A stretch of DNA of 64,000 nucleotides from Gordionus sp. m RMFG-2023. Taxonomy: Eukaryota; Nematomorpha; Gordioida; Chordodea; Parachordodidae. Below are positions 36,596 through 51,500 of this stretch, piece after piece. The position numbers were made by a program, and so were the translations under genes. A model generated the notes under the pieces. It did not search any database, was not told the origin of the DNA, and was given only the letters and a program-made list of their open reading frames with translations. Location: contig NC_088776.1 of assembly GCF_954871325.1 (NCBI RefSeq), positions 59,854,954 to 59,918,953 of the forward strand, in the 5' to 3' direction. How positions within the stretch are numbered: position 1 is the first letter of the stretch; each line of letters opens with the position of its first letter.

Positions 36596-39500
36596 TCATT
36601 CCTCCTCGTCATCAAAATCATCTTCATCCAAATCATCGTCAGATTTGTCCACTGCTTCGTCATCATCAAAATCTTCCATCTCTTCAGAATCGTTCGTTGA
36701 GTCAGCATCTTCGTCGTCCAATTCAGGTTTCTTTTCCAGTTTTTTAATCGCCTTCTTATTTTTGGGGACGGCATTTTTGTTGGTGGCTTAAAGAATAAAT
36801 GATGTACAAAAAATATAAATCTTTAGGTTATGGCATGTCTTGGTTCGTCTTATTTTTTGAAACTTATATTATTTTTTTACTCCAGTCTATTGAAGATTTT
36901 AAACTAGTGCATCATATTCTCTTATAAGAGTGAAGTAAAAAAAATAGCCTCTTTCCTATTATTCTGCTTAGAGGAGAAAACTATATAGACGGCCAAGTAG
37001 ATTTCGATGACCAATATTTAGCTATATTTGAAAAATATCGGATTGGGCCAATAGTCTTTTTTTATTGTTTTGGGTCATTTTAATGATTATAATATATAAT
37101 TATATTTATTTTTATTTATTTTATAAATAATTTCTTAATAATAAATTAATGAAAGATAATATACAATTTCTTTGTCGTAATATTTTTTAAAAAAAATAGT
37201 TAAAATTTTTACACTATTTATTGTTATATTATCTGCAAAAAAAAGAAAAGGATTTTAAATAGATAACAAAAATAAATTACGTTTTTCGGTCTTCTTCTTG
37301 TTTCCTGTTTCCGGGTTTTGTTTTTTTGACGTTAGTTCACCACTTTTTTCGGGTTGGCGTTCAATTTTGGGCTTGGTTAGGGCGTAAGTTACGTATACGG
37401 GCCTACCGCTAACAATTTTCCCGTGGCATTCTCGGAAAGCGTTTTCGGCTTCTTCGGGATTCGGATAAGTGACAAAAGCAAATCTAAAACCAAGAAAAAT
37501 GTTTAAAAAAAATGAGATAATTTAATGAAAATAAAAGAAATTACGAAGAATAATATGAAGTTAATATTAAATATTAAGCAATTTTAGTATATTATTTTCT
37601 TCGTTCTTGTTATTGAATTTGGTTTACATAAATCAGAAAAATTATGTTTTATAAATATTAACTTGAAGCTCCCTTTTCCTTTATCGAATTTTAGGACGTT
37701 TATACTGGAAGAACTTGTAAATAATCTTTTCAGAATTTCTTTAGTTGCGTCCTTACCAAACCCAGTAACATATAGGGTCTTTGGATCATACGGTCCTTAA
37801 ATATTAAATTTAATACATTTAAATTAAGTGACAGTAAATAAATACTTCTCTTCTTTTTTAAAATTGAACCTTCAACCCTTTTAGTCTGCAATGTTTTCAT
37901 GCAATTCGGTTTATATTATGGAAGTGAGTTACAAATTTTGATAATAAATTATATGAAGTAATTGATATAGATGATTATTGCAGTCTCTGCTACAAATTAA
38001 TTCTAGCTCTTTATGTAATCTAATCTACTATAACCTTTGATTAAACAAACAGCTTAACTATCTCGTAGATTTCTTACCGATATTACATGTGGGATCAAGG
38101 CCGATATTTACCGTTCCTAAATAATCTGATCTGGAGTAATTTTATACATAATTTCCTAATAAATAATAATTAAATGGATTAAAAAATCGAAAAATAATTT
38201 TTTTAAAATTATTTAATGATCCTCATTCAAGTCATAAACATAGCCCATATTTTAAATCATTCGTTTTGGGTCAATAGAAGATATTCAATTACTTTTTTTT
38301 CTTATGATATTAGTTAAACCAAATATCGGATCGGTTTTGAAACGAATACCGGGTAGTGTCAGATAAGAGAGTGTTGAACCGATTTTTATAAACGGCTCCC
38401 TCAATATTTTAACCGGAAAAGTATCGCCGAAGCTCCTCGAGATATGGTTAATAGATGTCCAAACCTTTGTGTCATCTTTGAGCAAATCTTTCGAGCTCGC
38501 GTAATATTTTTCTGGATAAAACATTGAGTCAGCAGTTTTTAGAAATCGGCTCAAAACGAGCCGTTTAACGGCACTAGACAAAAATTGAATCACTTGATAG
38601 ATATGGTTTGTCGAGTGGCACCTTCCTCTCACTTTTATCCCCGCAATAATCGAAGGTTACGTCCTTGGTGCCCAGTTTTTTGTTTTTTAGGGATTTAACA
38701 GCTTTCACGCAGGTTGCCTCATCCTCGAATTCGATGAAGGCTCTCCTTTCATTGTAAATGACATAAATATATAATACATGAGAGACACATCAAATAACAT
38801 TCGGCGTCAGGATGGTACTAGAAAGAATCTGTCAAGCGTCAGCTGGTAATTTAAGATTTAATGAATACTCAAAAAATTGATAATTAGCTTTCACAAATTT
38901 GAAAAAAAAGGTCATTGTAAAAAATTTCTAAACTGATAAAAAAGTTAAAAAGAAAGAAAGGGATTTAGAATCCCCCTATTTTAAATCCTTAACCGACGAC
39001 CATTTTTAAATTTAAATTATCTGATTTGATTGGAAATGTATTCCAGATTATGTAGAGTACATACATAACTTACAGGGATGTACCGATATTTTTTATCGGA
39101 TCGAGCCGATATTTCACTCATTTTAAAATATCGGTTATCGGCCAATATCATAAAATTTACAAATTCGATATAAAATGGCGTCTTTAACAAAAATATAAAA
39201 TTTTTAAAAATAGTTATATCTAAAATCATTTACTTTTATAAATAAAATCGAAATCCATTCTTATGTATATTTTTTTTAAAATAATAATTAATAAACATTC
39301 TGCCATATTGCTATTTTTTTTTGCGCATTCTGTTTATAAAAGTGTGCGATTATCTCTTCAAAATCTGTTTTTAGTGAAGCAGGTGATAGAGAAATAGGAA
39401 ATTTTGGTATTTCTAAAAAGAAATCTTCGATATTCAATGTTAAATATTTATTTCAAATTTCATATATATTTGTTTATTACTTATTATGTATATAGATTAA

Positions 39501-42500
39501 TGTTATTACTTATTATATAAGAGATTTAACAATAAAAATATTTTATATACTTTTAGAATTGCAATCGAATTGAATATAAACTATAACTGATCAATATAAT
39601 GCATTTAAATGACATAAGTTATGGTATAGTTAAGTTATAGTTGCTATACTAATAAAAAGTATATTAAAATTAAAACCACTGGTATCTTTACAGAATACAA
39701 AATTAGATATAATATCGGATCGGTAATCGGTATCAATTTAATATTAAGAATATTGGCGGCTTCCAAAAAATGGTATCGGTACACCCCCTAGTATTTGGGA
39801 AATTATTACATAAACGTCTATAAATTTTCTTATATTTTAGATGAGCCGACTTTTGTAGATAGCCGAAAGGGGAAAACATTGCTCTTTTTTTAAATTTTTT
39901 TTTACCGATATAATGTCATATACAGGTATAAAACTTACTACCGTTGTCTAGGAGCTGAGTGTATGGTAGTGCTTCATTAATCAATTTATCATCTTATACC
40001 AAATTTATTTCTATGGACGGGACGTTTTACATGTGTCCAAGCTTTGTTAACCAAATATATACCATCCACATTATGTATAATCAAACTATGATACCTATTT
40101 TATACGCACTTCTTCCAGATAAAAGGAGGGAGTCATATATTGAGCTATTTCAAATACTAGTATATAGTACATTAAATGGTATCCATTTTTTGCCAGATAT
40201 TGCACAATAATGAAGTAGGAGCAATATCTGCTCTACAATTTGTATTTCAGAATAATTTAGTTAAGGGTGGTTTAAATTGTATATAGGTGTAACATAATTT
40301 ATTTCTAGGCTGGTTCTTCCACTTTATGTAAGCCGTTCGGCGTAAAGCTCAGCATTTAGGCTGGTAAAGCAATATTAAGAAGAGTCTAATGTGTAACACC
40401 ATTGTTCGAAGGATGAGTGTACTTCCTTTATGCAAGAGAAGACATTGAAGTAGTCCTTGATTCGTGCATAGATTTGGTACTGGAAGGAGTGAATGTATAT
40501 TAGGGATCATCGTTCGATTATACATAATATGGTTAATATATATATTTAGCTAATAAAGCGCTGACACGTGTAAAACGTCCCGTCCATATACATGAATTTG
40601 GTATAAGATGATGATAAATTGAGTAACGTGGCAGAACTAAATATAATTAGTTTGTTATTGTTATTTTTTTTATTAACAAATTATCACCACCGAACGTTGT
40701 TATCAGGTCAGTGGTCGATACAATAGAGTCATTGCTAAGGGGGATTATTTGGCCTAGTTTGTTTTAAAACACGGCTAATTGATACTTTTGACCGAAATAA
40801 ATGGTGTTAGGGCCCCAGAATATAATACGGTCTCACCCTTAGATGTAAATTTGTATGTGTTAAGTATTTCGACTATTGATGAAATATTTTTTAATGCTAT
40901 TTAAAATAATTACTAAATTCGTAAAACGCGTGCTTAATTAATAATATAATTTGTAATTATGTACCTAAAATTTATTGTAATTTCACCCTTAAGATACATA
41001 TTTGTATTAAGTATTTTAACTATTCATGAAATATTTTAATGCTATTTAAAACAATTATTATATTTGTAAAACGTATGCTTACTAGAATTATTGTTAATTA
41101 TATATATGTTGTATTCCATATCAAATCAACTGAAGATTCAACCCGATCCCCTTCGATTTTTTTTAAATTTGTATGATGGCAGTATATACACTAACTGGTA
41201 AAAATATAAAATTTTAATTCTCGACTCAGCTTACTTCATGAGATATGGCCATCTTTAGAAACGCGGAAATTCCAAAATACACTATATTTAATATTAAATA
41301 TCACAAAAAGTAATTAAGCTAAAGACATGATTTAAATTTTATTAAATAGCTCTTTAATATGACATAAAAGCATTCATTTTATTGAAAAAAAGTCTATTAC
41401 CAAAAAACCGGAAATGGCTATAAAATAAAAATTGATGTTTTTTTTTAATTTTTTTTTACAGATACACATTTTACTTCTTAATATTTGCACAAAATCCTAG
41501 ATTGGGACGAGTACTGGGTCAATAGTTATTACACTTTAAATATAAGTAGTATGGCTTAAATCCTATATTATATCATATATAAAATAATTATTTTTTTTTA
41601 AAGGTGGACAATATATGTGAATAATAGCATTAAAACTAAAATCCTAAAAAATCTGATTATTATGCATTTATTAAATATTAAAAAACTCAAAACAACATTT
41701 ACCAAATTGTATTGTATTATTTAAAAACGCATAAAACCAAGTAGAATAATTCCAAATGACGTTGCAAAAGTAATAGAATTTTATAATTCTGTGAAAACAG
41801 CAGACTTACAGGTATGAATAATTTTATATCAATGAAAGTTAATGGAAAAAAGAACCAAGTGCAAAAGAGATTAGTTTTATGTAATATAAAAGAATTATTT
41901 ACCAATTTTAAAGAAATAAACAGTAATATAAAGATAGGTTTTAGCAAGTTTGCTATCATGAAACCAAAAAACTATATTTTAGCAGGCGGGTCTGAAACGC
42001 ACACAATGTGCATTGCACATTTCATCAAAATTTAAGTTAATTATAATTGGTGGTAAATTAGATAAGTTAACTGCAAACAGCATAACTTTCCATTTCCTCC
42101 CTTAAAAGTGTCATAAATAAGTCAATTGTTGGGGAGATAAAGGCGGCAAGACATATATGTAATAATTTTTGAAAATAATAATGATAGTTGCTTGTAGATA
42201 TATATGTATTCGCGTGTATTATAATAATTAAATTTAGCCAGTTCATTGAGAAACTGTATTTTAATTTTTTTTTATATTTTATTTTTAGATGTAAGAATTA
42301 AATTTAGCAAGTTCATTGTGAAAAAACTGTATTTTAATTTTTTTTTTATATTTTATTTTTAGATGTAAGAATTAAATTTAGCAAGTTCATTATGAAACTG
42401 TATTTCTGCGCTTCGCTATAAAAGGGAAGCGAAATATTGTAAAATTCATTCATATATTTTTTTTATTTAAAAATTCAAGATGTTTTTGTTTCCGAAATTA

Positions 42501-45500
42501 TAATTTGCTGATTTGAATAAAGTTGAAATTAATCTAATTTTGTGTTAAATCATTTTGGGAAAGATATCAATCGAATAAGAAAAAAACTGAGTAAGCATAC
42601 GGACAACATGATAGTTCGCTATTTAAATTTACGTCTTATCATGATGATGATGAAGATTATTTTCCTATTTCGTATTATGATAATACTAGATAATACGTCT
42701 CATCATGATGATGATGAAGATTATTTTCCTATTTGGTATTATGATAATACTAGATAATAACTATAAACTTACTGACTCATCATATACAGGTATTGATCTA
42801 TCTTGGTTTAAAATTGCCAAAACTGACCCCCCCTGAATGATCCTATATGACTTACAAGGTCTTACATTCCTGATGACTATCCTATCAATTATCAGTATTC
42901 TGTCCTCATAGCAATAAAAATGGCATTGTGGGTCATTCAATTCGAGTATGACGATAAAATATCATCATTGGAGAATCGTATTATAACTGATGATATCACT
43001 GCCTCTTTCTTAAACTTAACAGAGTTAAAACATTTACTCTTTAGCATTTTTTTTACGTTCTTTATAGTTTATCTTTGTATTTTTGAGCAGGATATTTACT
43101 ATAATCCATACAGAATTACAGACCTATATATCTCTTATAATTATAAACAAAAAACACCTATTGATGTCTTCATGGATGCCATTTGTAAGATTAATTTATT
43201 ATCCACAGTATCGGGCAATCAAACGTATTTAGTCCAACATTCTTCTAAAACATCTCATATCTTACTGAGAGAATCGATCCTCAATTATCAAAATTATGTC
43301 TAAAGGATTACTTTCTATACTAAAGGAACGTGTTCTTTTGACTCCTTTGGATACTCCTGTGGAATACAACAAAGCTATCAAACTTGAATTATATCAATAT
43401 GACATTATGACCCCTGATCTTAACGTCAAATGATTACCCAAAGAAACCCAAATTTATATTGAACGTTACGGATATCATAAATTTTTACTGACACCCTACG
43501 TTATCATAACCGAGATTAGGACCATGGATGTAAAGCCTTTTAAAATGTTTTTAGATTGTATATCATTACCAACTATCACTCATCGTTACAGTATAACACC
43601 GCTAAAGAGTTCTGACCCTTTTGTATCGAATTATCATGAAGCATTCTGCGAAACGTTTTACGGATTAATCTATAATCAAGATAAAGAAATAAATGAAATT
43701 TTACAAGCTTATGACAATGTTATAACAACAATATATAAATTGATTTCTTCCAGCTTGACTGTTTTTTCTTGTCACGACAAAGATGAATACTTATAAAATG
43801 ATTTAACACAAAATTGGATTAATTTAAACTTTATTAAAATCAGCAAATTATAATTTTGGAAAAAAAAACATTTGAATTTTTAAATAAAAAAAATATATGA
43901 ATGAATTTTACAATATTTCGCTTCCCTTTTATAGGGAAGCGCAGAAATACAGTTTCATAATGAACTTGCTAAATTTAATTCTTACATCTAAAAATAAAAT
44001 ATCAAAAAAGAATTAAAATACAGTTTCATAATGAACTTGCTAAATTTAATTCTTACATCTAAAAATAAAATATAAAAAAAAATTAAAATACAGTTCCACA
44101 ATGAACTTGCTAAATTTAATTCTTATATCTAAAAATAAAATATTTAAAAAAATTAAAATACAGTTTCACAATTAACTGGCTAAATTTAATTATTATAAAA
44201 TATTACACGCGAATACATATATATCTACAAGCAACTATCATTATTATTTTCGAATATTATTACATATGTCTTGCCACCTTTCTCTCCCCAATAATTGACT
44301 TATTTATGAAACTTTTAAGAGAGGAAATGCAAAGTTATGCTGTTTGCAGTTAACTTATCTAATATACCACCAATTATAATTAACTTAAATTTTGATGAAA
44401 TGTGCAATGCACATTGTATGCGTTTCAGACCCGCCTGCTAAAATATAGTTTTTTGGTCGCATGATAGCAAACTTGCTAAAACCTATCTTTATATTACTGT
44501 TTATTACTTTAAAATTGGTAAATAATTCTTTTATATTAGATAAAACTAGCACTTGGTTCTTTTTTCCATTAACTTTCATTGATATAAAATTATTCATACC
44601 ATCAGAATTATAAAATTCTATTACTTTATTTGCAACGTCATTCGGAATTATTCTACTTGATTTTATGCGTTTTTAAATAATACAATACAATTTGGTAAAT
44701 GTTATTTGAGTAATCAGATTTTTTAGGATTTTAGTTTTAATGCTATTATTCACATATTTTGTCCACCTTTCTTAAAAAAATAATTATTTTATATTTGGTA
44801 TAATATAGGATTTAAGCCATACTACTTATATTTAAAGTGTAATAACTATTGACCCAGTACTAGTCCCAATCTAGGATTTTGTACAAATATTAAGAAGTAT
44901 AATGTGTATCTGTAAAAAAAAATTAAAAGAAAAAAACGAGCTATTTTTATTTTACAGCCATTTCCGGTTTTTGGCAATAGACTTTTTTTCAATATATAAA
45001 TTTTATATCATATTAAAGGGCTATTCTAGAGCTATTTAATAAAATTCATATTGTGTTTCTAGCTTAATTACCTTTTGAGATATTTAAAATTAAATATAGT
45101 GTATTTTGGAATTTTCGCGTTTCTAAAGATGGCCATATCTCATGAATTAAGCCAATTTGAAAAGTAAAATTTTAAAACTTTATTAGTTAGCGTATATACT
45201 ACCAACATACAAATTTTTAAAAAAATCGATGAGCGTCGGGTTTAGAATCGACTTTTTTTGGTTGATTTAATATGGAATACAACATATATATATATATTAA
45301 AATATATTATATTATTGCCCTTAGATTCGTATTAAGTATTAGATATGATTTGTTGTCAATAATTATTATTTTTAGTGGTTTTTCTTAGCGATTTAGAACG
45401 GGAATTATTAGAAAATAAAGGAAAAATATTCAATTTACTTGCGATATTTTATTTATTTTTTAACAAAAAAATAGAATTATTTTAAGAGTAGTTAAAAAAT

Positions 45501-48500
45501 GTGGGTAATGGCTCAATTGAAGAAAAAAATTTTAATTGGATGAAACGCATTAAAAATTAAACAAGCAGGAGTGCAGATTAAAGAGTTGAGATATATGGGT
45601 TGGGGGAACCTGACAAGGTCATGCAAAATTATAAATAAACAAATATAAACGAATAGAAATTTAAATAAATCAGCTGTTTGAAAGGGCAATTTTCTTAGGT
45701 TTTGGACCATAATAAAAAATAAATCTTGATATTATTTCACAGCAAAGAAAAAGGGAATCTGAAAGTACTTCAATGAGTCACTTACAACTTAGGGTGTTGT
45801 TAAAAAGCCCGATTAGGGTCCATTTTTAAAAAGGGCCCTATTAAGATTTTCGCCAAAATAATATTATGTAAATCTGTGAGCAAAATTTCGAGGCTTACAT
45901 AAAATTATTTTGGCTAAAATCTTAATCGGGTCATTTTTCGGGCTTTTAATCATTGCCCATATTTTAAATGTGTTTGCCTTGGCCATGTGAAACGAAAAAT
46001 TTTCCATGTTTCCTCGTTCTGTCCAAATAGTTTTACTGTTAGTTATTTATTTGGCACACAAAGTATTGATTCTTTATTGCAAGGGTTCGAAGGATAGATG
46101 ATAAATATATATTTTTTTTTTAAATCAATGTGTCAGATGGGAGAAAAATATGAGGATAGGCGGGCACACACATCTCTATTTTTGAAGATTTTAAATCCAT
46201 CACACCTTGAGAAGTATTATATAAGCGCATGTTGTATATATGTAAAAACTTTTGGCGTTTATTGAATTGCACGTGGGTGATGTCGGGATGCAGCTTCATA
46301 AAATCGTCCGTCGCCACGTGATCTAGAATATCCGCCGCTTTCACGAAGAGAGTTCTTTTGTTCTTCTCGACTTTAGGTTAAATAAATATATATGTATCAT
46401 AGCAAGATTCGGTGCTTGTTGAAAAAGAAAATCAATTTAGCTCAACTTTAAACCCTTTGAGTTATTTTTTTTTGTAGCTTCACTTTATAGCAATTTCAAA
46501 TCGCGTGAACTTTTTTTCATTTATTAATTATACAAAACCATTATGATAATGCCATATATAAAAAAAAATATATATAGAAAATTTGTTAACCTATTCTTTC
46601 CATAACCATGGCCAGCACGTCTTCGGGTAGTGGACTGGTTTCTATGTCTAGATATTTTTTTTACATATAATATATATATGTAGGGCTGTGTAGAAATTAA
46701 ATATAGGATCGGCACCGATATTTAGCTTCCAAAAATATAAAGGATCGGGCCTATACCTGTAAAAAACCGATCCAATCTTTTTATATTTCCCTTTTTTGTT
46801 ATTTTATGTTATGTATATTTATTTTACATAATTAAAATATTTTTTTTATCTATTATAATATATTGTAGAAATAAAAAAATTAAATTAAATGCATAATTCA
46901 ATTTTTTGCGTAAAATAATTTCTTAATTACATTTGGTTCAAAGGGGGGTTGTGAAAAATAAGTATATATATCCGATCAGAAAAATATGTGGATCGACACA
47001 GCTCTAATGGAGAGGATTTCATTTTAAGTATTGTTTACTTATATAAAAAAGTGTTTATAATGCTGCAAAGTAAATTATCCGAAATCTTATTAGTGTTGTA
47101 CTATGCCAGGCCTGAATTTCAAAAAAAAACCAAGTTGGGTGGGAAACATTAGTAAAAAAAAAATTGATGCAAGATCTAGATAAGTTCCAATACCAAGTTG
47201 GGTCTAAAATTTTGCCAATTGCGCACACCCGTCAACTACTTATACCATATTCAAAAAAACAATTGTAAAAGTGTAAGTAACCTTTAGCTGGGGAAGTCTT
47301 TATATTCTTATTTTTCTCCTTCGTTATCTTCTCATTCATTTCATCATCTTTAGTAGTGTCTTTTTTCTCAATTTCAGTCGTTTTATTTTCATTTTCTTTG
47401 ATAGCGATTTTTTTCTCGATTTCAATCGTTTTTTTATTTTCATTCGGCTTTCGCTTTTTAACCACCTGCTTTTTCGGAATCACTGCGATGCAATATTTTT
47501 TGGGTGAAAAAAGGATTAAAAATAATACTATTACAAATTATACTGTAAGAAGAAAATAAAATATTTTCAAATCAATGACATATATAATACCTAGACTGAC
47601 GATTCATTCGTTAAAAAGTGTACATCAATGCAAATCAGCTGGAGACGCCATCTTGGTTACACTAATCATTATTTTAATTTTAAACGAGAGCCTAATTTAT
47701 TTCCTATATCTGATGCAAACTTTATTAAAGAATTACCGGATCATCGAGATAATAAGGAAGCAAGTTATCAATTTAAATTGTAGCTTTTAACATGAGAATA
47801 ATTACTATTACGTGTTAGCAAAATGGCGGGTCCAGCTGATTTGCTTTTAACGACGCTTAAAAATGCATTTTAATGAATGAATGGTCAGTCTAGTTATTAT
47901 GTATGTCTTTGCAAATACAAGATTATCATTAAAAAAAACATATTATCTCTAAAATAAACTTATTTCATCATATTATTCCTGGAAAATCTTGTCCTTCATA
48001 TAAATCTTAACGAAAAAAATGCTTTAGATTATAAGCATCGAATATCTTGGGGGGGGGGGTATGTAAAACAGCACTCAAACCGATTTGTTAAAACGGGCAA
48101 CTCAATATTTTGGTCAGAAAAATATTTGCCTAAACCTAGAGATTTCGCTAATAGATGTCCACCTTTCATGGCACCTTTTATGATAAGAATTTTCGAGCTT
48201 GCATGATATTTTTCTAAGGATATATTGAGTTATCCGCTTTTTAAAAAAATAGGCTTCAGTAATTCACCCATCATTTTTTCGTATCAACAAACCAGAAAAG
48301 GGTAATAAAAAAAGCGAATATAACAGCAGCCCGGCTATTTAACTTCGACTAAACGACGTAAAAAAAGGGTTAAAGAAAAGAAGAAAAAAAGGTGGAAAGG
48401 AATACGAAAAATAACGATGCCAACAAACAACTTTAAAACGAAACCGTTCAAAAAAGTTGTTTATCCTGCTTAACAAGTCTCGAACCGCGACACAGCCTTA

Positions 48501-51500
48501 GGAATGGGATTTTAAAAAATCAATCAATTACTTCTATACATTAAAGGTTTATTTTTATTCCCCCCCCTCCCGATTTAAAATATTTTTAATATCTCACAAT
48601 TTATGGGATCTTTAATAGTTATTATTTCTACCTTTTCGGTTTATGGAACGGGTAATACTTAAAAGAATCATTCGCTATTCGATTAGTATTTGTCGAATAC
48701 TAATAACGAAACTATTCGTATTCGAAATAACACGAATATTCTATTCGGTTCATATATTATGTGGTACATTTAACGGGTAATAAGAAGTATAAAATAACTT
48801 AAAATTTCGTTTATATTTCCACAAAAAAAATATTACGAACGTTTCTGAAATTTTTTGTACACATAAATGTTCAGTATAGTAAGGATAAGTGTACGCTAAA
48901 AATAAAAATTTCTATTGGGGTGTAAAAATATGCTTGCTATTTTATATATATTTTTTTTTGCAAAATATCGCAATCCTAGAATGCACTCAAAAACATGTCT
49001 CGAGCTAACCAATTCAACTGCCCTAAAGAGAATGCATAATATAAACAACAGGTTCAAATATTCTATTTCCTCATTAATACTATCATTATAGAATTGGATT
49101 TATTTATGGCCTGCACGTAAAATTTTTAAACCCGAATTTAGTCCAAATTTGTTGTTTTAGGCCCAAATCAGCTTTGGGCTAACTTGCAGTGCTCTATATA
49201 GGGATACTTATCGACGTTACTTTACAATATGGAAATTCGACAATTCCGATTAAAAAAATTACTAACAATTTTCTTTTAATCCCCCTTATAATCACGTCCG
49301 ATAACGGTTCTTTTTAGACAATAACATTCTAAATTTTAAATAAAAATCTGACAAAATTAGGCATCTTACCAACGAGGTCAAAATAAAATTTGTTTCTTTT
49401 TTTGGAACACAATTATTAAATCTATAATTAAATATACATCCCCTTAAAAATTGGATCTTTTTAAATGTTAACTTAATCGACTTTTCATTATCATGTAATT
49501 TTATTAGTGCTGTAAACGTTACTACAAAAAAAGAAACGCGTTACCGTTACTCGTTACCATTTTACAAAAGGAACGCGCGTTACCGACTTTTCAAAAAAAG
49601 TAACGGGCTAATCGTTACTTAAAAAAATTTAATGTTATATATAATGCAAATATATATTTATTTTTTTCCGACAATATATAATAAAATAAAACTATACAAA
49701 AAGAACATATAAGATGAGATCTTTTTATAATAAAAATATCATATATAATTATAATATGAATAAAATTAAACAAAAATAATATATTATAAGATAGCATCTT
49801 TATTTAACAATTTTTTATTTATTTTTAACAATTGATTTTCAAAATTTTGATCAGATAAACATGAGCGTTTAGTACTCAACACAGCTTTTGCCATGCTAAA
49901 CACACGTTCAATTGGTGCAGAGAATGGGAGAATGGTGTTATATTTAATAAACAAAAATTTGAATTTAGGGAATTTATTAAAAATATTTAAGGAAATATCT
50001 TTATTTTGAAAAAAGCTTGAAAGATCATCTTCACAGAGATCTTCATTCATTTCCTCATCAAAAAATTTTTATCATTATATGAAAATATTCTAGTGTGTGT
50101 TGGATAAAGGAACTTTTATCTATGGCTTCCAGGATTGAATCAATAAGCGGCTTACAAAACTTAGAATTATTTAAAGCCAAGTTTTGATATTATAATGGTT
50201 ATAATGGGAGTGAGATATCCCAAATGCATATTTTCTTCGCTCTCTAAAATTGAAAGAGCCGTAGCTATCGGTTCCATAACCTATAAAAACATATATATAC
50301 ATATATTTTCACTAACCATACAATATTCATCTATGAACGACTTGTCGTTATCTGAAAATCTCTGTAATCCAGATTTGTTGCAAGATTCATCAAATTTTTG
50401 GTAATTTGCCTTAATAAGACTATTTATTAATTTTACAGTTATAGAAAGTGTTATAACAGGTTTAATCAAATATCTACCCATATTTTCCTTAAAAATGGTT
50501 GCAGTTAGAAGATTACTCATGTTTATTCCTCAAAAGCTTACATTTAGAAAATGTAATTTTTAAAATGGTTTTATAATTGACATTGTTGAGTGCCTTTTCA
50601 GTGTCAATACATAAGATTTAAAGTGTGTGCCGAACAGGAATGATGCTTAGGTAAGTATACAATACTATCATTAATATTTTGATCTTCAAATAGATCAAAT
50701 AATGGCAGAGGAACTATTTCATCATCCGATTTCTCTCCTTGTTTACTCTATAAATTTTTAATAAATATATTTTATAATTATTTTTACTTGAGAGCTTTTA
50801 AATAATTTTTAGCATTATAATAAAATTACAATATGATTATAATATGTTCTTTTAATATTAAAATTTTTATATGCAAATAATAAATTCTTAGTCATAATAT
50901 TTATGTTTTTTTTATAAAGGTATTGAATTTGCAAAAAAAGTTATTTATATTTTGATAATATAGTCAGTTGTATTAGTTATAAATATAATTTATATTTTTT
51001 TTAAAATACTATTAAGAGTAACAAGAATACTTATTTTATTGTAATCTTATTTTTTTAAAAATATTTATGTATAATAAATTTTTAATATAATAATCTGTAT
51101 AAAATTTATACATTTCAAATTTATTTTATTGTGTACTATCATTTAAAATAAATACATGGTTAAATAATAAGATGCTATATATATGGTATTTTAATAATAA
51201 AATTTATAATAAAATTTATTTTTTAAAATTATTTCATGATTAAGTTTTTATATGTTAAAAATCATTTCATGATTAAGTTTTTATATGTTTAAAATAATTA
51301 TATATTAATTCATTCTTTACTTCAAATGTTTTTTTAAGTTTGAGCTACTTGACATTGACGTTGAAATATTTGCGAATTTACATTTACAAAGTGTAGACTT
51401 AACACCATTAATTTTATTAATTGGTTTAAAATATAATTCAAATTGGGGCCAGGGAAGGGTTAAATCTTCTTCATCTGAAGAAGTAATTATTATGGACATA

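Larger units (their letters stand above)
41108..45283. mobile_element. 4.2-kb palindromic transposon with about 1.45-kb inverted arms
   Basis: The left arm 41108-42556 and right arm 43793-45283 are inverted copies of each other, with small indels. Both outer ends read GTTGTATTCCATATCAAATC or a one-base variant, followed inward by paired ATGAGATATGGCCATCTTTA blocks and, at the inner ends, three imperfect copies of GAATTAAATTTAGCAAGTTC. The centre (42557-43792) is unique and carries two overlapping ORFs. Each arm contains a broken copy of the same transposon ORF. The whole sits in intron 6 of the nucleolin-like gene with AT-rich flanks, so a target duplication (perhaps ATATAT) cannot be proven. 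Superfamily not assigned. Confidence 0.85.

Noticed and set aside
39017-39229. 70-codon minus-strand ORF
   Set aside because: Lies mostly in the end of a hAT-type MITE; no motif.
42542-42757. 71-codon ORF starting MLNHFGKD
   Set aside because: Reads through the 64-bp tandem duplication in two different frames; not a consistent protein.
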